Below are positions 15,921-25,720 of a stretch of 38,020 nucleotides of DNA, piece by piece. The translations under genes were made by a program, and so were the position numbers. Every line of letters begins with the position of its first letter. Position 1 is the stretch's first letter. The notes beneath the pieces are model-generated. The model worked only from the letters and a program-made list of their open reading frames with translations. It was not told where the DNA came from and did not search any database. The DNA is from Lachnospiraceae bacterium (GTDB taxonomy: Bacteria > Bacillota > Clostridia > Lachnospirales > Lachnospiraceae): positions 1 to 38,020 of the forward strand of contig JAAUZX010000025.1 in NCBI GenBank assembly GCA_014804365.1, written 5' to 3'.

Positions 15921-16421
15921 ATGAAGAAAACTGTCACACTGCTCGTATCCATCGGTCTGTCCTTAAGCCTGCTTGCAGGCTGCGGTAAAAGTACGCCTTT
16001 GCTCTCCGCAGTGGATTATGAATTGGATTTAGAGACGACTACGACAAATCGAGGGGTATCTGTCGGAGACACCCCTGAGTCTTTTCTTGCCGCTTACGGC
16101 GAATATAGAATTTTTACCTCTGTAGACGGCGGCGCATATCAGGCTCTTCCCACGGAGGAGATTCCCTTTGATTCCGCTATCGTTACCTTGCTGCCATCTT
16201 TTTTCATTGACGGACTGTCTGTTGACCCCGACGCTTTCTGTGAGGAAAATGAGATCGAGAAAGCCGATCTTCTCACTTTCTTGACTTCCGAGGACTATCT
16301 TAAGACCCATACAGTAGTCTACTACTATCTGGCTTTTACATGGGAAAACGGTTCCATCATAGACATCGCTTCCCAATTTATGGATTTCAACGCGGATGCT
16401 GCTTACTATACGGCAAACTGA
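15921..16421 (+). CDS. Small lipoprotein of unknown function
   Basis: A 166-residue protein with a lipoprotein signal peptide (MKKTVTLLVSIGLSLSLLAGC, lipobox LAGC with the lipidated cysteine at residue 21). The mature part is acidic and has no domain I recognise; it includes a repeated acidic YGEYRIF-type segment and ends in IASQFMDFNADAAYYTAN. It should be anchored to the outer face of the membrane. AAAGGA precedes the ATG, and a weak TTGTTT/TATATT pair (15866-15893) could be its promoter after the tRNA terminator. Its last 16 bases overlap the convergent ABC exporter gene. Confidence 0.75.
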   Translation: MKKTVTLLVSIGLSLSLLAGCGKSTPLLSAVDYELDLETTTTNRGVSVGDTPESFLAAYGEYRIFTSVDGGAYQALPTEEIPFDSAIVTLLPSFFIDGLSVDPDAFCEENEIEKADLLTFLTSEDYLKTHTVVYYYLAFTWENGSIIDIASQFMDFNADAAYYTAN

Positions 16422-18163
16422 CTCTGATACAGCGTCGCATAGAATCCGTTCTGCGCAAGCAGTGTCTCATGATTACCCTGTTCTATAATATTTCCGTCCT
16501 TCATCACAAGGATCACGTCCGCCTCGCGGATCGTGGACAGTCTGTGCGCCACGATGAAACTGGTTCTGCCCTGCATCATGGTTGCAAAGGCTTTCTGTAT
16601 TCTGATCTCCGTTCTCGTATCAATGGAAGATGTCGCCTCATCCAGAATCAACATGGGCGGCAGGCACAGCATGACTCTCGTAATACACAGAAGCTGCTTC
16701 TGTCCCTGAGAGAGACTGCCTCCATCTTCGCCGATCACCGTGTCATACCCCTGCGGCAGACGCTTGATAAAGCTGTGGGCGTGAGACGCTTTCGCAGCGG
16801 CAACGATCTCTTCCTGCGTCGCCTCCGGTTTGCCCATCACAATGTTGTCTCTGATCGTTCCTGATTTCAGCCATGTCTCCTGCAGCACCATGCCGTAATT
16901 ATCCCGCAGACTGCTTCTGGTCACATCACGGATATCCTGATCATCCACGCAGATCTTACCGGACTGCACATCATAGAAGCGCATCAGCAGATTAATGACC
17001 GTGGTCTTGCCGCAGCCCGTGGGCCCGACGATCGCCACTCGCTGTCCCGCCTGCACCGACAGATTGAAGTCCGTAATCAGTTTCTTATCCGGCACGTAGG
17101 AGAAATCAACATGCTGCAGATCCACTCTGCCATCCACGTTCTCCAAAACGACCGCTCCCTCACTGTCCGGAACCTGCGGCTCCTCCTCGATCAGCTCGAA
17201 TATCCTCGCCGCACAGGCAAGGGCGTTCTGCAGTTCCGTTACCACCCCCGATATCTCATTAAAAGGTTTGGTGTACTGATTCGCATAGGTTAAGAAGCAG
17301 GACAGCTGTCCCACACTGATCCCGCCTTTAATCGCATAAACCGCGCCCGTCACCGCCACACCGGCATAGACCAGATTGTTGACAAATCTCGTGGCCGGAT
17401 TGGTGATCGACGAATAGAAGATCGCCTTCAAGGAACATTTTCCTAATCTGTCGTTGATCTCGTCAAATTCTTCCAGCGCCTCATCCTCATGGGAAAAAGC
17501 CTGCACCACCTTCTGGTTGCCGATCATTTCCTCAATCAGCGCAGTCTGCTCTCCCCGTGTCTGGGACTGTACATGGAACATGGTATAAGTTTTCTTCGCA
17601 ATGAAGGCCGCCACCAGGAAAGATAACGGCGTAATAAGCACCACCACGCCCGTGATGCCCACATTGACACTGAGCATGAATCCAAGCGTACCGAGGATCG
17701 TAATGACTCCCGTGAAGAACTGGGTAAATCCCATCAGCAGACCATCCGAGAACTGATCCACATCGGCGATGACCCGGCTCACCACTTCGCCGTAAGAATG
17801 TCCGTCGATATACTTAAGCGGCAGAATCTCGATCTTGCGAAAAGCCTCGTCCCTGATATCCTGCACGATGCGATAAGCCATCTTGTTATTGCAGACATTC
17901 ATAACCCACTGAGCCGCCGCCGTAACGGCGATCACCACTGCCATCTTCTGCAGAATCTGAAATACGCCCGCAAAATCTACCATTCCCTTATCCAGAATCA
18001 GATCGATGACCCTTCCGGTCAATATCGGCAAATAGAGTGTCAACGTCACGGTAACTGCCGCCATCACAATGGACAGCGCCAGATAGATCCAATATTTCCT
18101 GATATAATCTAACACTTTCACAAGAGTCGCCTTCTGACTGCCCTTTCCTTCTCCCGCTGCCAT
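16406..18163 (-). CDS. ABC exporter half-transporter (membrane + ATPase), catalytically competent subunit
   Basis: A 585-residue type IV ABC exporter half: six transmembrane helices over residues about 30-310, then an ATPase domain. Walker A is GPTGCGKTT, the signature is LSQGQKQLL (a non-canonical LSGGQ), Walker B is MLILDEATSSID with the catalytic Glu present, and the switch His is in VAHRLST. Two bases separate it from the partner gene at 18166. In heterodimeric exporters such as TM287/288, one nucleotide site is degenerate; the LSQGQ here and the Asp in the partner Walker B would form that site, leaving the other site functional. The substrate is not predictable; such pairs in Firmicutes export drugs or lipophilic compounds. 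Confidence 0.93.
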   Translation of the reverse strand: MAAGEGKGSQKATLVKVLDYIRKYWIYLALSIVMAAVTVTLTLYLPILTGRVIDLILDKGMVDFAGVFQILQKMAVVIAVTAAAQWVMNVCNNKMAYRIVQDIRDEAFRKIEILPLKYIDGHSYGEVVSRVIADVDQFSDGLLMGFTQFFTGVITILGTLGFMLSVNVGITGVVVLITPLSFLVAAFIAKKTYTMFHVQSQTRGEQTALIEEMIGNQKVVQAFSHEDEALEEFDEINDRLGKCSLKAIFYSSITNPATRFVNNLVYAGVAVTGAVYAIKGGISVGQLSCFLTYANQYTKPFNEISGVVTELQNALACAARIFELIEEEPQVPDSEGAVVLENVDGRVDLQHVDFSYVPDKKLITDFNLSVQAGQRVAIVGPTGCGKTTVINLLMRFYDVQSGKICVDDQDIRDVTRSSLRDNYGMVLQETWLKSGTIRDNIVMGKPEATQEEIVAAAKASHAHSFIKRLPQGYDTVIGEDGGSLSQGQKQLLCITRVMLCLPPMLILDEATSSIDTRTEIRIQKAFATMMQGRTSFIVAHRLSTIREADVILVMKDGNIIEQGNHETLLAQNGFYATLYQSQFAV

Positions 18164-18165
18164 AT

Positions 18166-19947
18166 CTACGCCTCCTTCTCCTTAGAATACTGTGAATAGT
18201 ATATCTCCTGATAAACGCTGCACCTCGCAAGCAGCTCGTCATGCGTGCCGATATCCGCTACTTCCCCGTCCTCCAGCACGATGATCTGATCCGCATGGCG
18301 AATGGAAGAGGCCCGTTGCGACACGATAAAGACCGTCATATCTCCTTCCATGTTTCTGATCGACTGCCGAAGCGCCGCATCCGTAGCATAGTCAAGCGCC
18401 GATGCACTGTCGTCCAGAATTAGGATATCAGGTCTTCCCACAAGCGCCCTTGCTATGGTCAGACGCTGTCTCTGCCCGCCTGACAGGTTCCTTCCGGACT
18501 GTGCCACGGGTGCATCCAGCTTTCCTTCCTTCTGCTCTACGAATTCCTTGGCCTGTGCGGTCTCTATCGCCTGCCACAGTTCTTCCTCCGTGGCATCCTG
18601 CTTACCCCATTGCAGGTTGTCTCTGATCGTCCCTTGGAAGAGGACTGCCTTCTGAGGTACGATACCCACTTTCTGACGCAGCTCTTCCATTGTATATTCC
18701 CGTACATCCCTGCCTTCTACTCTGACGCACCCCTGCGTAGCGTCATAGAATCGCGGAATCATATGCACGAGGGAAGATTTTCCCGATCCCGTACCGCCGA
18801 TAATTCCTACCGTCTCTCCTTTCTTCACACGGAAATCCAGATCTGACAAGGATTCCGCACCTGCACCGGCGTACATTAAGTGTACATGGTCAAACTCTAC
18901 GATATAATCTGCCGGCTGACGTTTCTCCGCCGCTTTGCCATCCTCTGCCGGCGTACCACTTTCGGGTCGGACCGTATCGGTCGATTTCTGTGCCCACTCC
19001 ATACTGGACTTAATCTCGAACACGCCCTGTATCCTGTTAGCACAGGCAAGCGCCTTTGTGATCGTGATGATCAGATTCGCCAGCTTGACCAGTTCGATCA
19101 GAATCTGCGACATATAATTGACTAACGCCACTACCTGCCCCTGCGTGATCGTTCCCTCGTCTACCCGCACCGCTCCGGTATACAGCAATATAATGGTTGC
19201 AGCATTGATGATAATATACGTGACCGGATTAGTCAATGCAGACAATCTGCCGACGAAAAGCTGCATATGCGCTAACGCGCTGTTCTTTTCCTCAAAATCG
19301 TCGATCTCCTCCTGCTCCTTGTTAAAAGCACGGATCACACGCGCTCCCGTAAGATTCTCTCTGGTGGCTCCCAGCACACTGTCCAGCCCCGCCTGTACTT
19401 TCTTATACATAGGCATGGTCAGCATCATAATGCCGAAGACTACCACGGATAACAGCGGAATCGTTACGACAAAGATAAACGCTGCCTTCACATCTATGGT
19501 AAATGCCATGATCATAGCCCCGAAGACAATAAACGGCGACCGCAGGAAGAGACGCAGTACCATATTGACTCCGTTCTGCGCCTGATTCACATCGGAGGTC
19601 ATACGTGTGATCATCGTGGAGGTTCCCAGCGTATCGATCTCCGTAAAAGAAAGTCCCTGAATGTGTTCAAATAACGCATGTTTCAGTTTCGTGGAGAATC
19701 CCACCGCCGCCTTGGCCGCATAATACTGCGCCGTAATGGAACAGACCAGCCCGATCACGCCAAGCGAGATGAGCAGCCCGCCCATACGCAGCACATAAGG
19801 AACATCGCTGCCGCCGATACCCTGATCAATGATCGCCGCCATAACAAGCGGTACGAACAGCTCAAATGTCGCCTCCAACATTTTAAAAAGAGGTGCCAGA
19901 ACTGTCTCCTTCCTATAATCATTTAAATAGACCAATAGCTTCTTCAT
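18166..19947 (-). CDS. ABC exporter half-transporter (membrane + ATPase), degenerate-site subunit
   Basis: A 593-residue ABC exporter half with six helices over about residues 15-300 and an ATPase domain. Walker A is GGTGSGKSS, the signature is canonical LSGGQRQRL, but Walker B ends in ILILDDSASALD, with Asp where the catalytic Glu normally sits; the switch residue lies in VSQRASS, with Gln replacing His. These changes match the inactive-site subunit of heterodimeric exporters. A linker of about 25 residues rich in Pro, Glu and Lys (PESGTPAEDGKAAEKRQP) precedes the ATPase domain. It is the first gene of the pair, with AGAGG before the start. It pairs with the product of 16406-18163. Confidence 0.93.
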   Translation of the reverse strand: MKKLLVYLNDYRKETVLAPLFKMLEATFELFVPLVMAAIIDQGIGGSDVPYVLRMGGLLISLGVIGLVCSITAQYYAAKAAVGFSTKLKHALFEHIQGLSFTEIDTLGTSTMITRMTSDVNQAQNGVNMVLRLFLRSPFIVFGAMIMAFTIDVKAAFIFVVTIPLLSVVVFGIMMLTMPMYKKVQAGLDSVLGATRENLTGARVIRAFNKEQEEIDDFEEKNSALAHMQLFVGRLSALTNPVTYIIINAATIILLYTGAVRVDEGTITQGQVVALVNYMSQILIELVKLANLIITITKALACANRIQGVFEIKSSMEWAQKSTDTVRPESGTPAEDGKAAEKRQPADYIVEFDHVHLMYAGAGAESLSDLDFRVKKGETVGIIGGTGSGKSSLVHMIPRFYDATQGCVRVEGRDVREYTMEELRQKVGIVPQKAVLFQGTIRDNLQWGKQDATEEELWQAIETAQAKEFVEQKEGKLDAPVAQSGRNLSGGQRQRLTIARALVGRPDILILDDSASALDYATDAALRQSIRNMEGDMTVFIVSQRASSIRHADQIIVLEDGEVADIGTHDELLARCSVYQEIYYSQYSKEKEA

Positions 19948-20045
19948 GTCGTCATGACCTCTCTGTTATCAATTACTGTGCCCGGACACTCCGGACTGTT
20001 ATTCCCCGATACAAAAAAGAGTTACATATTCTGCTTACGCGCACA

Positions 20046-20078
20046 GACAGCAGTCGGGCTTTTCCCCCGGCTGCTGTC
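20046..20078 (-). terminator. Hairpin after the LCP-family gene
   Basis: GACAGCAG (20046-20053) pairs with CTGCTGTC (20071-20078), with an inner CGGG/CCCG helix. It lies 15 bases past the LCP stop codon but lacks a T run, so termination may be weak. The rest of the gap up to 19947 shows no clear promoter. Confidence 0.45.
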
Positions 20079-20093
20079 TTAGGTTTCCTGTTT

Positions 20094-21209
20094 TTATCTG
20101 TATTCTGCCGTCAACGACTCAATTTCATCGCTGATACCGGTCACTCGCTTAGATGGTTTATAGTCTGTCTCAGGATATAAGATACTATGCAGTTCTATCA
20201 CATTCTCTTCCAGATCAATCGGAACAACACAGCTTCCTTTACTGCCTACATTGATGCCGGCTCTGTTATCCTCAAAAGGAAATCCGTCGCTAGTGACCAC
20301 GCTATAGCCCGCTACACCGCCTAATACACTCAAGATATCATTCACTCCGAGGGAAGTCTCCACCTCCGGCAGTATTGCGTTAACCATATCAGTCAACTCA
20401 CCTACAGAAGCGCGTTTTGCTTTCTCCATCATAGCCATCAGCACGTCTCTCTGCCGCTCTGCACGTCTGAAATCATCGCCCTTAGTATAGCGTATTCTGC
20501 AATAAGCCGTGGCCTGCATGCCGTTCAGGAGCTGTTTGCCGCTGTGTTCCACCGGTATATAATCCACGTTCAGCTCCTCCGCCATGGTCAGCTGATAATT
20601 ATTCAAATGTGAGATCTCCGCATTCGTGACCTCCATCTCGATGCCACCCAGTGCATTGACCGAATCAATCAATCCGCCGAATCCTACGGTCACATAGTCG
20701 GTAATATCCAGATCCAGATTGGCATTCAACATACTGATCGCCTGTTCCGGCCCGCCCTGCGCATATGCCGCATTACATTTGTTGTAAGAATCATTGCCGA
20801 GATTCAGGAACGTATCCCGGAAAACGGATATCAGCTTGATCTCCTTCGTATCCTGATTGATACTCGCAATGATGATCGTATCGCTTCTGTTTCCCTTACC
20901 AAGGTCTCCATTTCTGGAATCCACGCCGAACAGGGCGATATTATAATATCCTTTGACAGTCTGCTCTGTCTCCTCTGTCTGCTGCTTGATCTCCGCAATC
21001 TCTTCGTTGATTGTAATCTTTTCCTTATCGATCGTCTTGCGCTCGACCTCATCAGTGGTAGTTACCACTACATACATGACTCCGACTGCAATAAGGAGCA
21101 GACAGACCTCCACGATCAGAAGCGGAATATTCTTGATTCTGCGCGACTTTTTATCTGCCGGATTCTCATTCTGCTGCTCTTCCTGAGAATCCTGTACCTG
21201 CTTGTCCAT
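20094..21209 (-). CDS. LytR-CpsA-Psr (LCP) family cell-wall protein
   Basis: LCP proteins transfer lipid-linked wall teichoic acids or other glycopolymers to peptidoglycan on the outer face of the membrane. This 371-residue protein has a basic cytosolic N-terminus, one membrane helix (about 28-50), a Glu/Thr/Gln-rich coiled linker, and the LCP domain from about residue 90: ALFGVDSR, RSDTIIIASIN, SVFRDTFL, a YNKCNAAYAQGG segment, and the conserved Arg-rich part YCRIRYTKGDDFRRAERQ. GAAGGAG precedes the start. It stands alone, with an AT-rich 240-base upstream region (21210-21450) in which no single promoter is clear. The polymer attached cannot be told. Confidence 0.92.
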   Translation of the reverse strand: MDKQVQDSQEEQQNENPADKKSRRIKNIPLLIVEVCLLLIAVGVMYVVVTTTDEVERKTIDKEKITINEEIAEIKQQTEETEQTVKGYYNIALFGVDSRNGDLGKGNRSDTIIIASINQDTKEIKLISVFRDTFLNLGNDSYNKCNAAYAQGGPEQAISMLNANLDLDITDYVTVGFGGLIDSVNALGGIEMEVTNAEISHLNNYQLTMAEELNVDYIPVEHSGKQLLNGMQATAYCRIRYTKGDDFRRAERQRDVLMAMMEKAKRASVGELTDMVNAILPEVETSLGVNDILSVLGGVAGYSVVTSDGFPFEDNRAGINVGSKGSCVVPIDLEENVIELHSILYPETDYKPSKRVTGISDEIESLTAEYR

Positions 21210-21450
21210 AAGTGACTCCTTCGTTCAGGTTCACGGTAACACCCCTGTTTATCCCATAAGAACCCATAATTTGTTATCACATATCTATAGCACTATAACA
21301 TATTTTATATATCCTATCACAAAAATCCGTATTTGGGTATACAAAAAACATAAAATATTAAATTTATTCATATTTTTGTTACATTTCTGTTACATTTATC
21401 CTGAGATTTTCCCGCGAAATCCCTTATTCTCTTTCATAATTTCTATCTTG

Positions 21451-22833
21451 TCAAATCAAATCGATCGCATCCCGCACGGACTTCACTCCGATCAACTTCA
21501 CTCCCGCTACGGGCTTCACCTGTTCAATACCGGACTCCGGAATAATACAGGTGGTAAATCCCAGTTTGGCAGCTTCCGCTACCCTCTGTCCCATCATGGA
21601 AACACCGCGCACCTCGCCGCTTAATCCGATCTCTCCGAAGGCAATTGTCCTATCGTCGATCACCCGGTTCTTGAAGCTGGATACGACCGCCATTGCAATT
21701 CCCAGATCGATGGCCGGCTCTACGATACGGATTCCTCCGGTCAGATTCACATAAGCATCGCAGTCGGACATCTGAAGATTCAGCCTTTTCTCCAATACCG
21801 CCATCAGCAGATTTACTCTATTAAAATCCGTGCCGATGGCCTGCCTCCTCGGAATGCCGAAATTACTGCGGCATACCAGCGCCTGAATCTCTAAAAGGAT
21901 CGGTCTTGTCCCTTCCATGGAACATGACACGACGGAGCCGCTCGCCCCCTCCGGTCTGCCGCTCAACATAAACTCGGAAGGATTTTTGACCTCAATCAGT
22001 CCTTCCTCCTTCATCTCAAACACACCGATCTCATTGGTGGACCCGAAACGGTTCTTCACCCCACGCAGAATGCGGTAGGAAGCATGCCTGTCTCCCTCGA
22101 AATAGAGCACCGTATCCACCATATGCTCCAGCACTCTCGGCCCCGCTACTGTTCCCTCTTTCGTCACATGTCCCACGATAAAGACGGATACGTTAAGTCC
22201 TTTGGCAAGCTGTAACAGAATATTCGTAGATTCCCGCACCTGGGACACGCTTCCGGGTGCGGACGATATCTCCTCATGATACATTGTCTGGATGGAATCG
22301 ATAATCGTGATATCGGGCATGACATTACGGATCGTCTGCTCCACGACTTCAAGACTCGTCTCGCACAGCAGAAGAAGATTGTCTGAGAAATCTCCCAGCC
22401 TGTTGGCTCTCAACTTGATCTGCCGCAGGGACTCCTCCCCGGAAATATACAGAACCTTCCTCTCGTCAGCCGCCATCAGCCTGCATACCTGCAATAGCAG
22501 CGTGGATTTACCGATACCGGGATCACCTCCCACCAACGTAAGCGAGCCGGGCACGATACCGCCGCCCAGCACTCTGTCCAGTTCCGCTATGCGGGTTTGC
22601 ATACGTTCTTCTTCCTGTATGCTCACCTCCGACAGATTAGAAGGCTCCGCCGCCCTTACGCCACGACCCGCACCGCCTCCGATTCCGCGGGATGCGCCGC
22701 CAATCCTTGCCGGCACCTTCTCCTCCACCATACTGTTCCACTCTTTGCAGGCGGGACACTGTCCCACCCACTTAGAAGATTCATGTCCGCAATTCTGACA
22801 GTAAAACACTGTCCCTGTCTTGCTCTTAGCCAT
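21451..22833 (-). CDS. radA: DNA repair protein RadA
   Basis: RadA (Sms) is a RecA-like ATPase that helps process recombination intermediates and stalled forks. The 460-residue protein has the N-terminal zinc finger (C12, C15, C26, C29), the RecA core with Walker A GGDPGIGKST at about 102-111, the family-specific KNRFG motif, and a C-terminal Lon-protease-like domain from about residue 290 (LTGGIRIVEPAIDLGIAMA; no catalytic Ser-Lys expected in this family). Length is standard. Its ATG overlaps the end of the preceding small gene by 8 bases, so the two are coupled. The order clpC-x-radA on one strand resembles the clpC-radA linkage common in Firmicutes. Confidence 0.97.
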   Translation of the reverse strand: MAKSKTGTVFYCQNCGHESSKWVGQCPACKEWNSMVEEKVPARIGGASRGIGGGAGRGVRAAEPSNLSEVSIQEEERMQTRIAELDRVLGGGIVPGSLTLVGGDPGIGKSTLLLQVCRLMAADERKVLYISGEESLRQIKLRANRLGDFSDNLLLLCETSLEVVEQTIRNVMPDITIIDSIQTMYHEEISSAPGSVSQVRESTNILLQLAKGLNVSVFIVGHVTKEGTVAGPRVLEHMVDTVLYFEGDRHASYRILRGVKNRFGSTNEIGVFEMKEEGLIEVKNPSEFMLSGRPEGASGSVVSCSMEGTRPILLEIQALVCRSNFGIPRRQAIGTDFNRVNLLMAVLEKRLNLQMSDCDAYVNLTGGIRIVEPAIDLGIAMAVVSSFKNRVIDDRTIAFGEIGLSGEVRGVSMMGQRVAEAAKLGFTTCIIPESGIEQVKPVAGVKLIGVKSVRDAIDLI

Positions 22834-23242
22834 TCTTCACAATCTTAACCGCGATCTCGCCTGCATGCTCCAGCTCCACACTGATGCTCAGCTTGCCGCT
22901 CAAGTTCGTCTTCATCTTACCGATATTCGTATCCCCTACGGTAACGCTGTACTCCGTATCCTCTTCCAGCCCGACGGTGATCTGTGTATCCTCGTCCGCC
23001 TCCACGGTGAAAGTAACGCCGTCCTCCGTCTCCTTAAAATCGATCACGCTCGTCCCGGGCTGTGACTCATAGGCGAACATGCCGTTCTTTTCCAATTTCG
23101 TCAGTTCCTTATAAGTCTTAACCTTATATAAGTCACCGCCGTGTTCGTAATTCTCCAGCTTTGCTTTCGTCTCCAGCTTATAATTGCCGAAACTGATCGC
23201 CCCGTTCTCCTCTGTTCGCAGTAATTCCTCTACTACAGCCAT
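22826..23242 (-). CDS. Conserved small protein between clpC and radA, function unknown
   Basis: A 138-residue soluble protein without membrane segments or signal peptide. The N-terminal 60 residues carry helical, charged sequence (AVVEELLRTEENG, TYKELTKLEKNG); the rest looks beta-rich, with alternating residues (GVTFTVEADEDTQITVGLEEDTEYSVTVGDTNIG cut into short strands) and an acidic character, ending in KLSISVELEHAGEIAVKIVKNG in two strands. I do not recognise a characterised family. AGGAGGAG precedes its ATG. It lies 27 bases after clpC and overlaps radA by 8 bases, so co-expression with both is nearly certain. Confidence 0.75.
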   Translation of the reverse strand: MAVVEELLRTEENGAISFGNYKLETKAKLENYEHGGDLYKVKTYKELTKLEKNGMFAYESQPGTSVIDFKETEDGVTFTVEADEDTQITVGLEEDTEYSVTVGDTNIGKMKTNLSGKLSISVELEHAGEIAVKIVKNG

Positions 23243-23269
23243 TGTCTTCTCCTCCTAAGTCCTTGCCTT

Positions 23270-25720
23270 TTATTTATCATCACGTACGGTAAATACAATT
23301 TTCTTATTCTTAAGCCCGGCCAAAACCCGGTCGCCCTGCTTGACGCTGCCCCGAAGTATCTCTTCCGCCAGCGCATCCTCGATCTCCGACTGAATAGCAC
23401 GCTTCATGGGTCTTGCACCCATCTTGGCATCCATATGCTTCTCGATCAGCCACTCTTTGACGGACGGTGTAATGACAAGCTCAATCTCCATCTGCTCTTT
23501 GCACCGTTTCACCAGATTCTGCGCAAGCAGTGTGACGATCTTCTTCATATCCTCTCTTTGCAGCGGATGGAATACCATGATCTCATCAATACGATTGATG
23601 AATTCCGGTTTGAAAAGCCGCTTCACCTCTTCCATCACACCCGACTTCATCTTATCGTAATCCTGCTCTTTCGTCGTCTGTGCACCAAAACCGAGATTCT
23701 TGGGATCAATGATCCGCTGCGCTCCCGCATTGGAAGTCATGATCAGGATAGTGTTCTTAAAGCTGACCTTCCTGCCCTTGGAATCGGTGATATGTCCGTC
23801 GTCCAATACTTGTAGAAGTACGTTAAACACATCCGGATGCGCCTTTTCAATCTCATCGAAAAGTACAACGGAATACGGATTTCTCCGCACCTTCTCCGAC
23901 AACTGTCCGCCGTCCTCGAAGCCCACGTATCCCGGCGGCGAGCCGATCATCTTGGACACAGAGTGCCCTTCCATATATTCCGACATATCTACACGGATCA
24001 ACGCATTTTCCGAACCGAACATCGCTTCCGCCAGCGCCTTGCTCAACTCCGTCTTGCCTACGCCGGTAGGCCCCAGAAACAGGAATGAACCGATGGGGCG
24101 GTTGGGATCCTGCAGCCCTACCCGTCCTCTTCTCATCGCCTTGGCAACGGCTGTCACCGCTTCCTCCTGCCCGATCACACGCTTATGCAGTATGGACTCC
24201 AGCTTTAACAGACGCTCGCTCTCTTTCTCAGCCAGCTTCTTTACCGGAATCTTCGTCCAGAGCGCTACTACCTCCGCGATCTCATTCTCACCCACCACAT
24301 AGGTGCGCTTCGCTTCTTCCTTCTCCATGCGCTTGATGATCCGGTCATACTTTTTGATACAATCACTCTGCTTCTTCTTCAGCTCCGCAGCCTGCGTGAA
24401 TGCCTCCATACGGATGGACCGCTCGATCTGCAGATCGATCTTCTTGATCTCCTCCGAAAGTTCCCGCAGCTTATCGGGTTGCCCGGTCACATTAAGACGT
24501 ACTGCGGCAGCCGCTTCATCGATCAGGTCGATGGCTTTATCCGGCAGATTTCGGTCATTAATATATCTGTTGGAAAGCGCTACCGCCGCACTGATCGCCT
24601 CCCCGGTGATCGTGACACGGTGGTGCTCCTCATACTTATGCGCGACACCCCGGAGGATATTTTCAGCCTCTTCCACGGTAGGTTCCTCCACCGTCACAGG
24701 CTGGAATCTCCTTTCCAATGCCGCGTCTTTCTCCACATATTTACGATACTCCGCGATCGTGGTGGCCCCGATCAACTGAATCTCTCCCCTGGCCAGAGAA
24801 GGCTTCAGTATATTGGAGGCATCGATGGCGCCCTCCGCGCCGCCCGCGCCGATGATCGTATGCATCTCATCTAAGAAAAGAACCACATTGCCATCCTCGA
24901 TCACTTCCCGTATGACCTTCTTGATCCTCTCCTCAAATTCTCCTCTGTATTTACTTCCGGCTACCATCCCAGACAAATCCAGCGTCAGTACCCTTTTATT
25001 CTGTACGGTAAAAGGCACGTCGCCTGTAACGATCCGTGCCGCCAATCCTTCTACCACAGCAGTCTTTCCTACGCCCGGCTCTCCGATCAGACAAGGATTG
25101 TTCTTGGTTCTGCGGCTTAAGATCTGGATCACCCGGGTAATCTCCTCTTCCCTGCCGATCACGGGGTCCAGCTTACCTTCTCTCGCCAGCGCCGTCAGAT
25201 CACGGCTGTACTGATCCAGTGTAGAAGTCGATCCCTTCTTTTTGCCCTGCTTCTTCCCCAGATCTTCCTTATACAGGGCGCCGTCCTCACCCATTGCCAC
25301 CAGCACATCCACATACAGCTTCTGCACGGAGATGCCCATGGTGTTAAGCAGTCTGACCGCCACGTTCTCCCCTTCTTTTAACAGAGCCAGCAGAATATGC
25401 TCTGTGCCCGTCTTATCGCTGTGGAAACGCTCCGCCTGCCTATGGGCTTCATCCAGAATGCTCTGCGCCCGCGGAGAATAGCCGTCACGTTCCGCGATCA
25501 GAACCGAACTCTCCGGTGCAATCAGATCCTTGATCATCTCTTTCAACTGCACGACATCCACGCCGTTATTTTGTAAAACCGTGGCTGCAACCCCCGTATT
25601 CTCTCGCAGCAGACCTAACAGGATATGTTCGCTTCCCACATAGCTCTGCCTCAGACTTCTGGCTGCCCTCTCCGCCAGCATTAAAGCTGCTTTCGCCTTA
25701 TCTGTAAATTGTGGCTGCAT
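23270..25720 (-). CDS. clpC: ATP-dependent Clp protease ATP-binding subunit ClpC
   Basis: ClpC is a Hsp100 unfoldase that feeds proteins to ClpP. The 816-residue protein has the N-terminal double Clp-N repeat (about 1-145), AAA1 with Walker A GEPGVGKT at about 213-220, a middle coiled-coil domain near 415-475 (short, ClpC type), AAA2 with GPTGVGKTE near 550, the LGF tripeptide (in KNLGFGAQ) used to dock ClpP, and a C-terminal D2-small domain. It starts inside the stop codon of the GntR gene (TGATG, one shared base). The usual neighbours ctsR, mcsA and mcsB are absent; a GntR regulator takes the ctsR position. Confidence 0.97.
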   Translation of the reverse strand: MQPQFTDKAKAALMLAERAARSLRQSYVGSEHILLGLLRENTGVAATVLQNNGVDVVQLKEMIKDLIAPESSVLIAERDGYSPRAQSILDEAHRQAERFHSDKTGTEHILLALLKEGENVAVRLLNTMGISVQKLYVDVLVAMGEDGALYKEDLGKKQGKKKGSTSTLDQYSRDLTALAREGKLDPVIGREEEITRVIQILSRRTKNNPCLIGEPGVGKTAVVEGLAARIVTGDVPFTVQNKRVLTLDLSGMVAGSKYRGEFEERIKKVIREVIEDGNVVLFLDEMHTIIGAGGAEGAIDASNILKPSLARGEIQLIGATTIAEYRKYVEKDAALERRFQPVTVEEPTVEEAENILRGVAHKYEEHHRVTITGEAISAAVALSNRYINDRNLPDKAIDLIDEAAAAVRLNVTGQPDKLRELSEEIKKIDLQIERSIRMEAFTQAAELKKKQSDCIKKYDRIIKRMEKEEAKRTYVVGENEIAEVVALWTKIPVKKLAEKESERLLKLESILHKRVIGQEEAVTAVAKAMRRGRVGLQDPNRPIGSFLFLGPTGVGKTELSKALAEAMFGSENALIRVDMSEYMEGHSVSKMIGSPPGYVGFEDGGQLSEKVRRNPYSVVLFDEIEKAHPDVFNVLLQVLDDGHITDSKGRKVSFKNTILIMTSNAGAQRIIDPKNLGFGAQTTKEQDYDKMKSGVMEEVKRLFKPEFINRIDEIMVFHPLQREDMKKIVTLLAQNLVKRCKEQMEIELVITPSVKEWLIEKHMDAKMGARPMKRAIQSEIEDALAEEILRGSVKQGDRVLAGLKNKKIVFTVRDDK

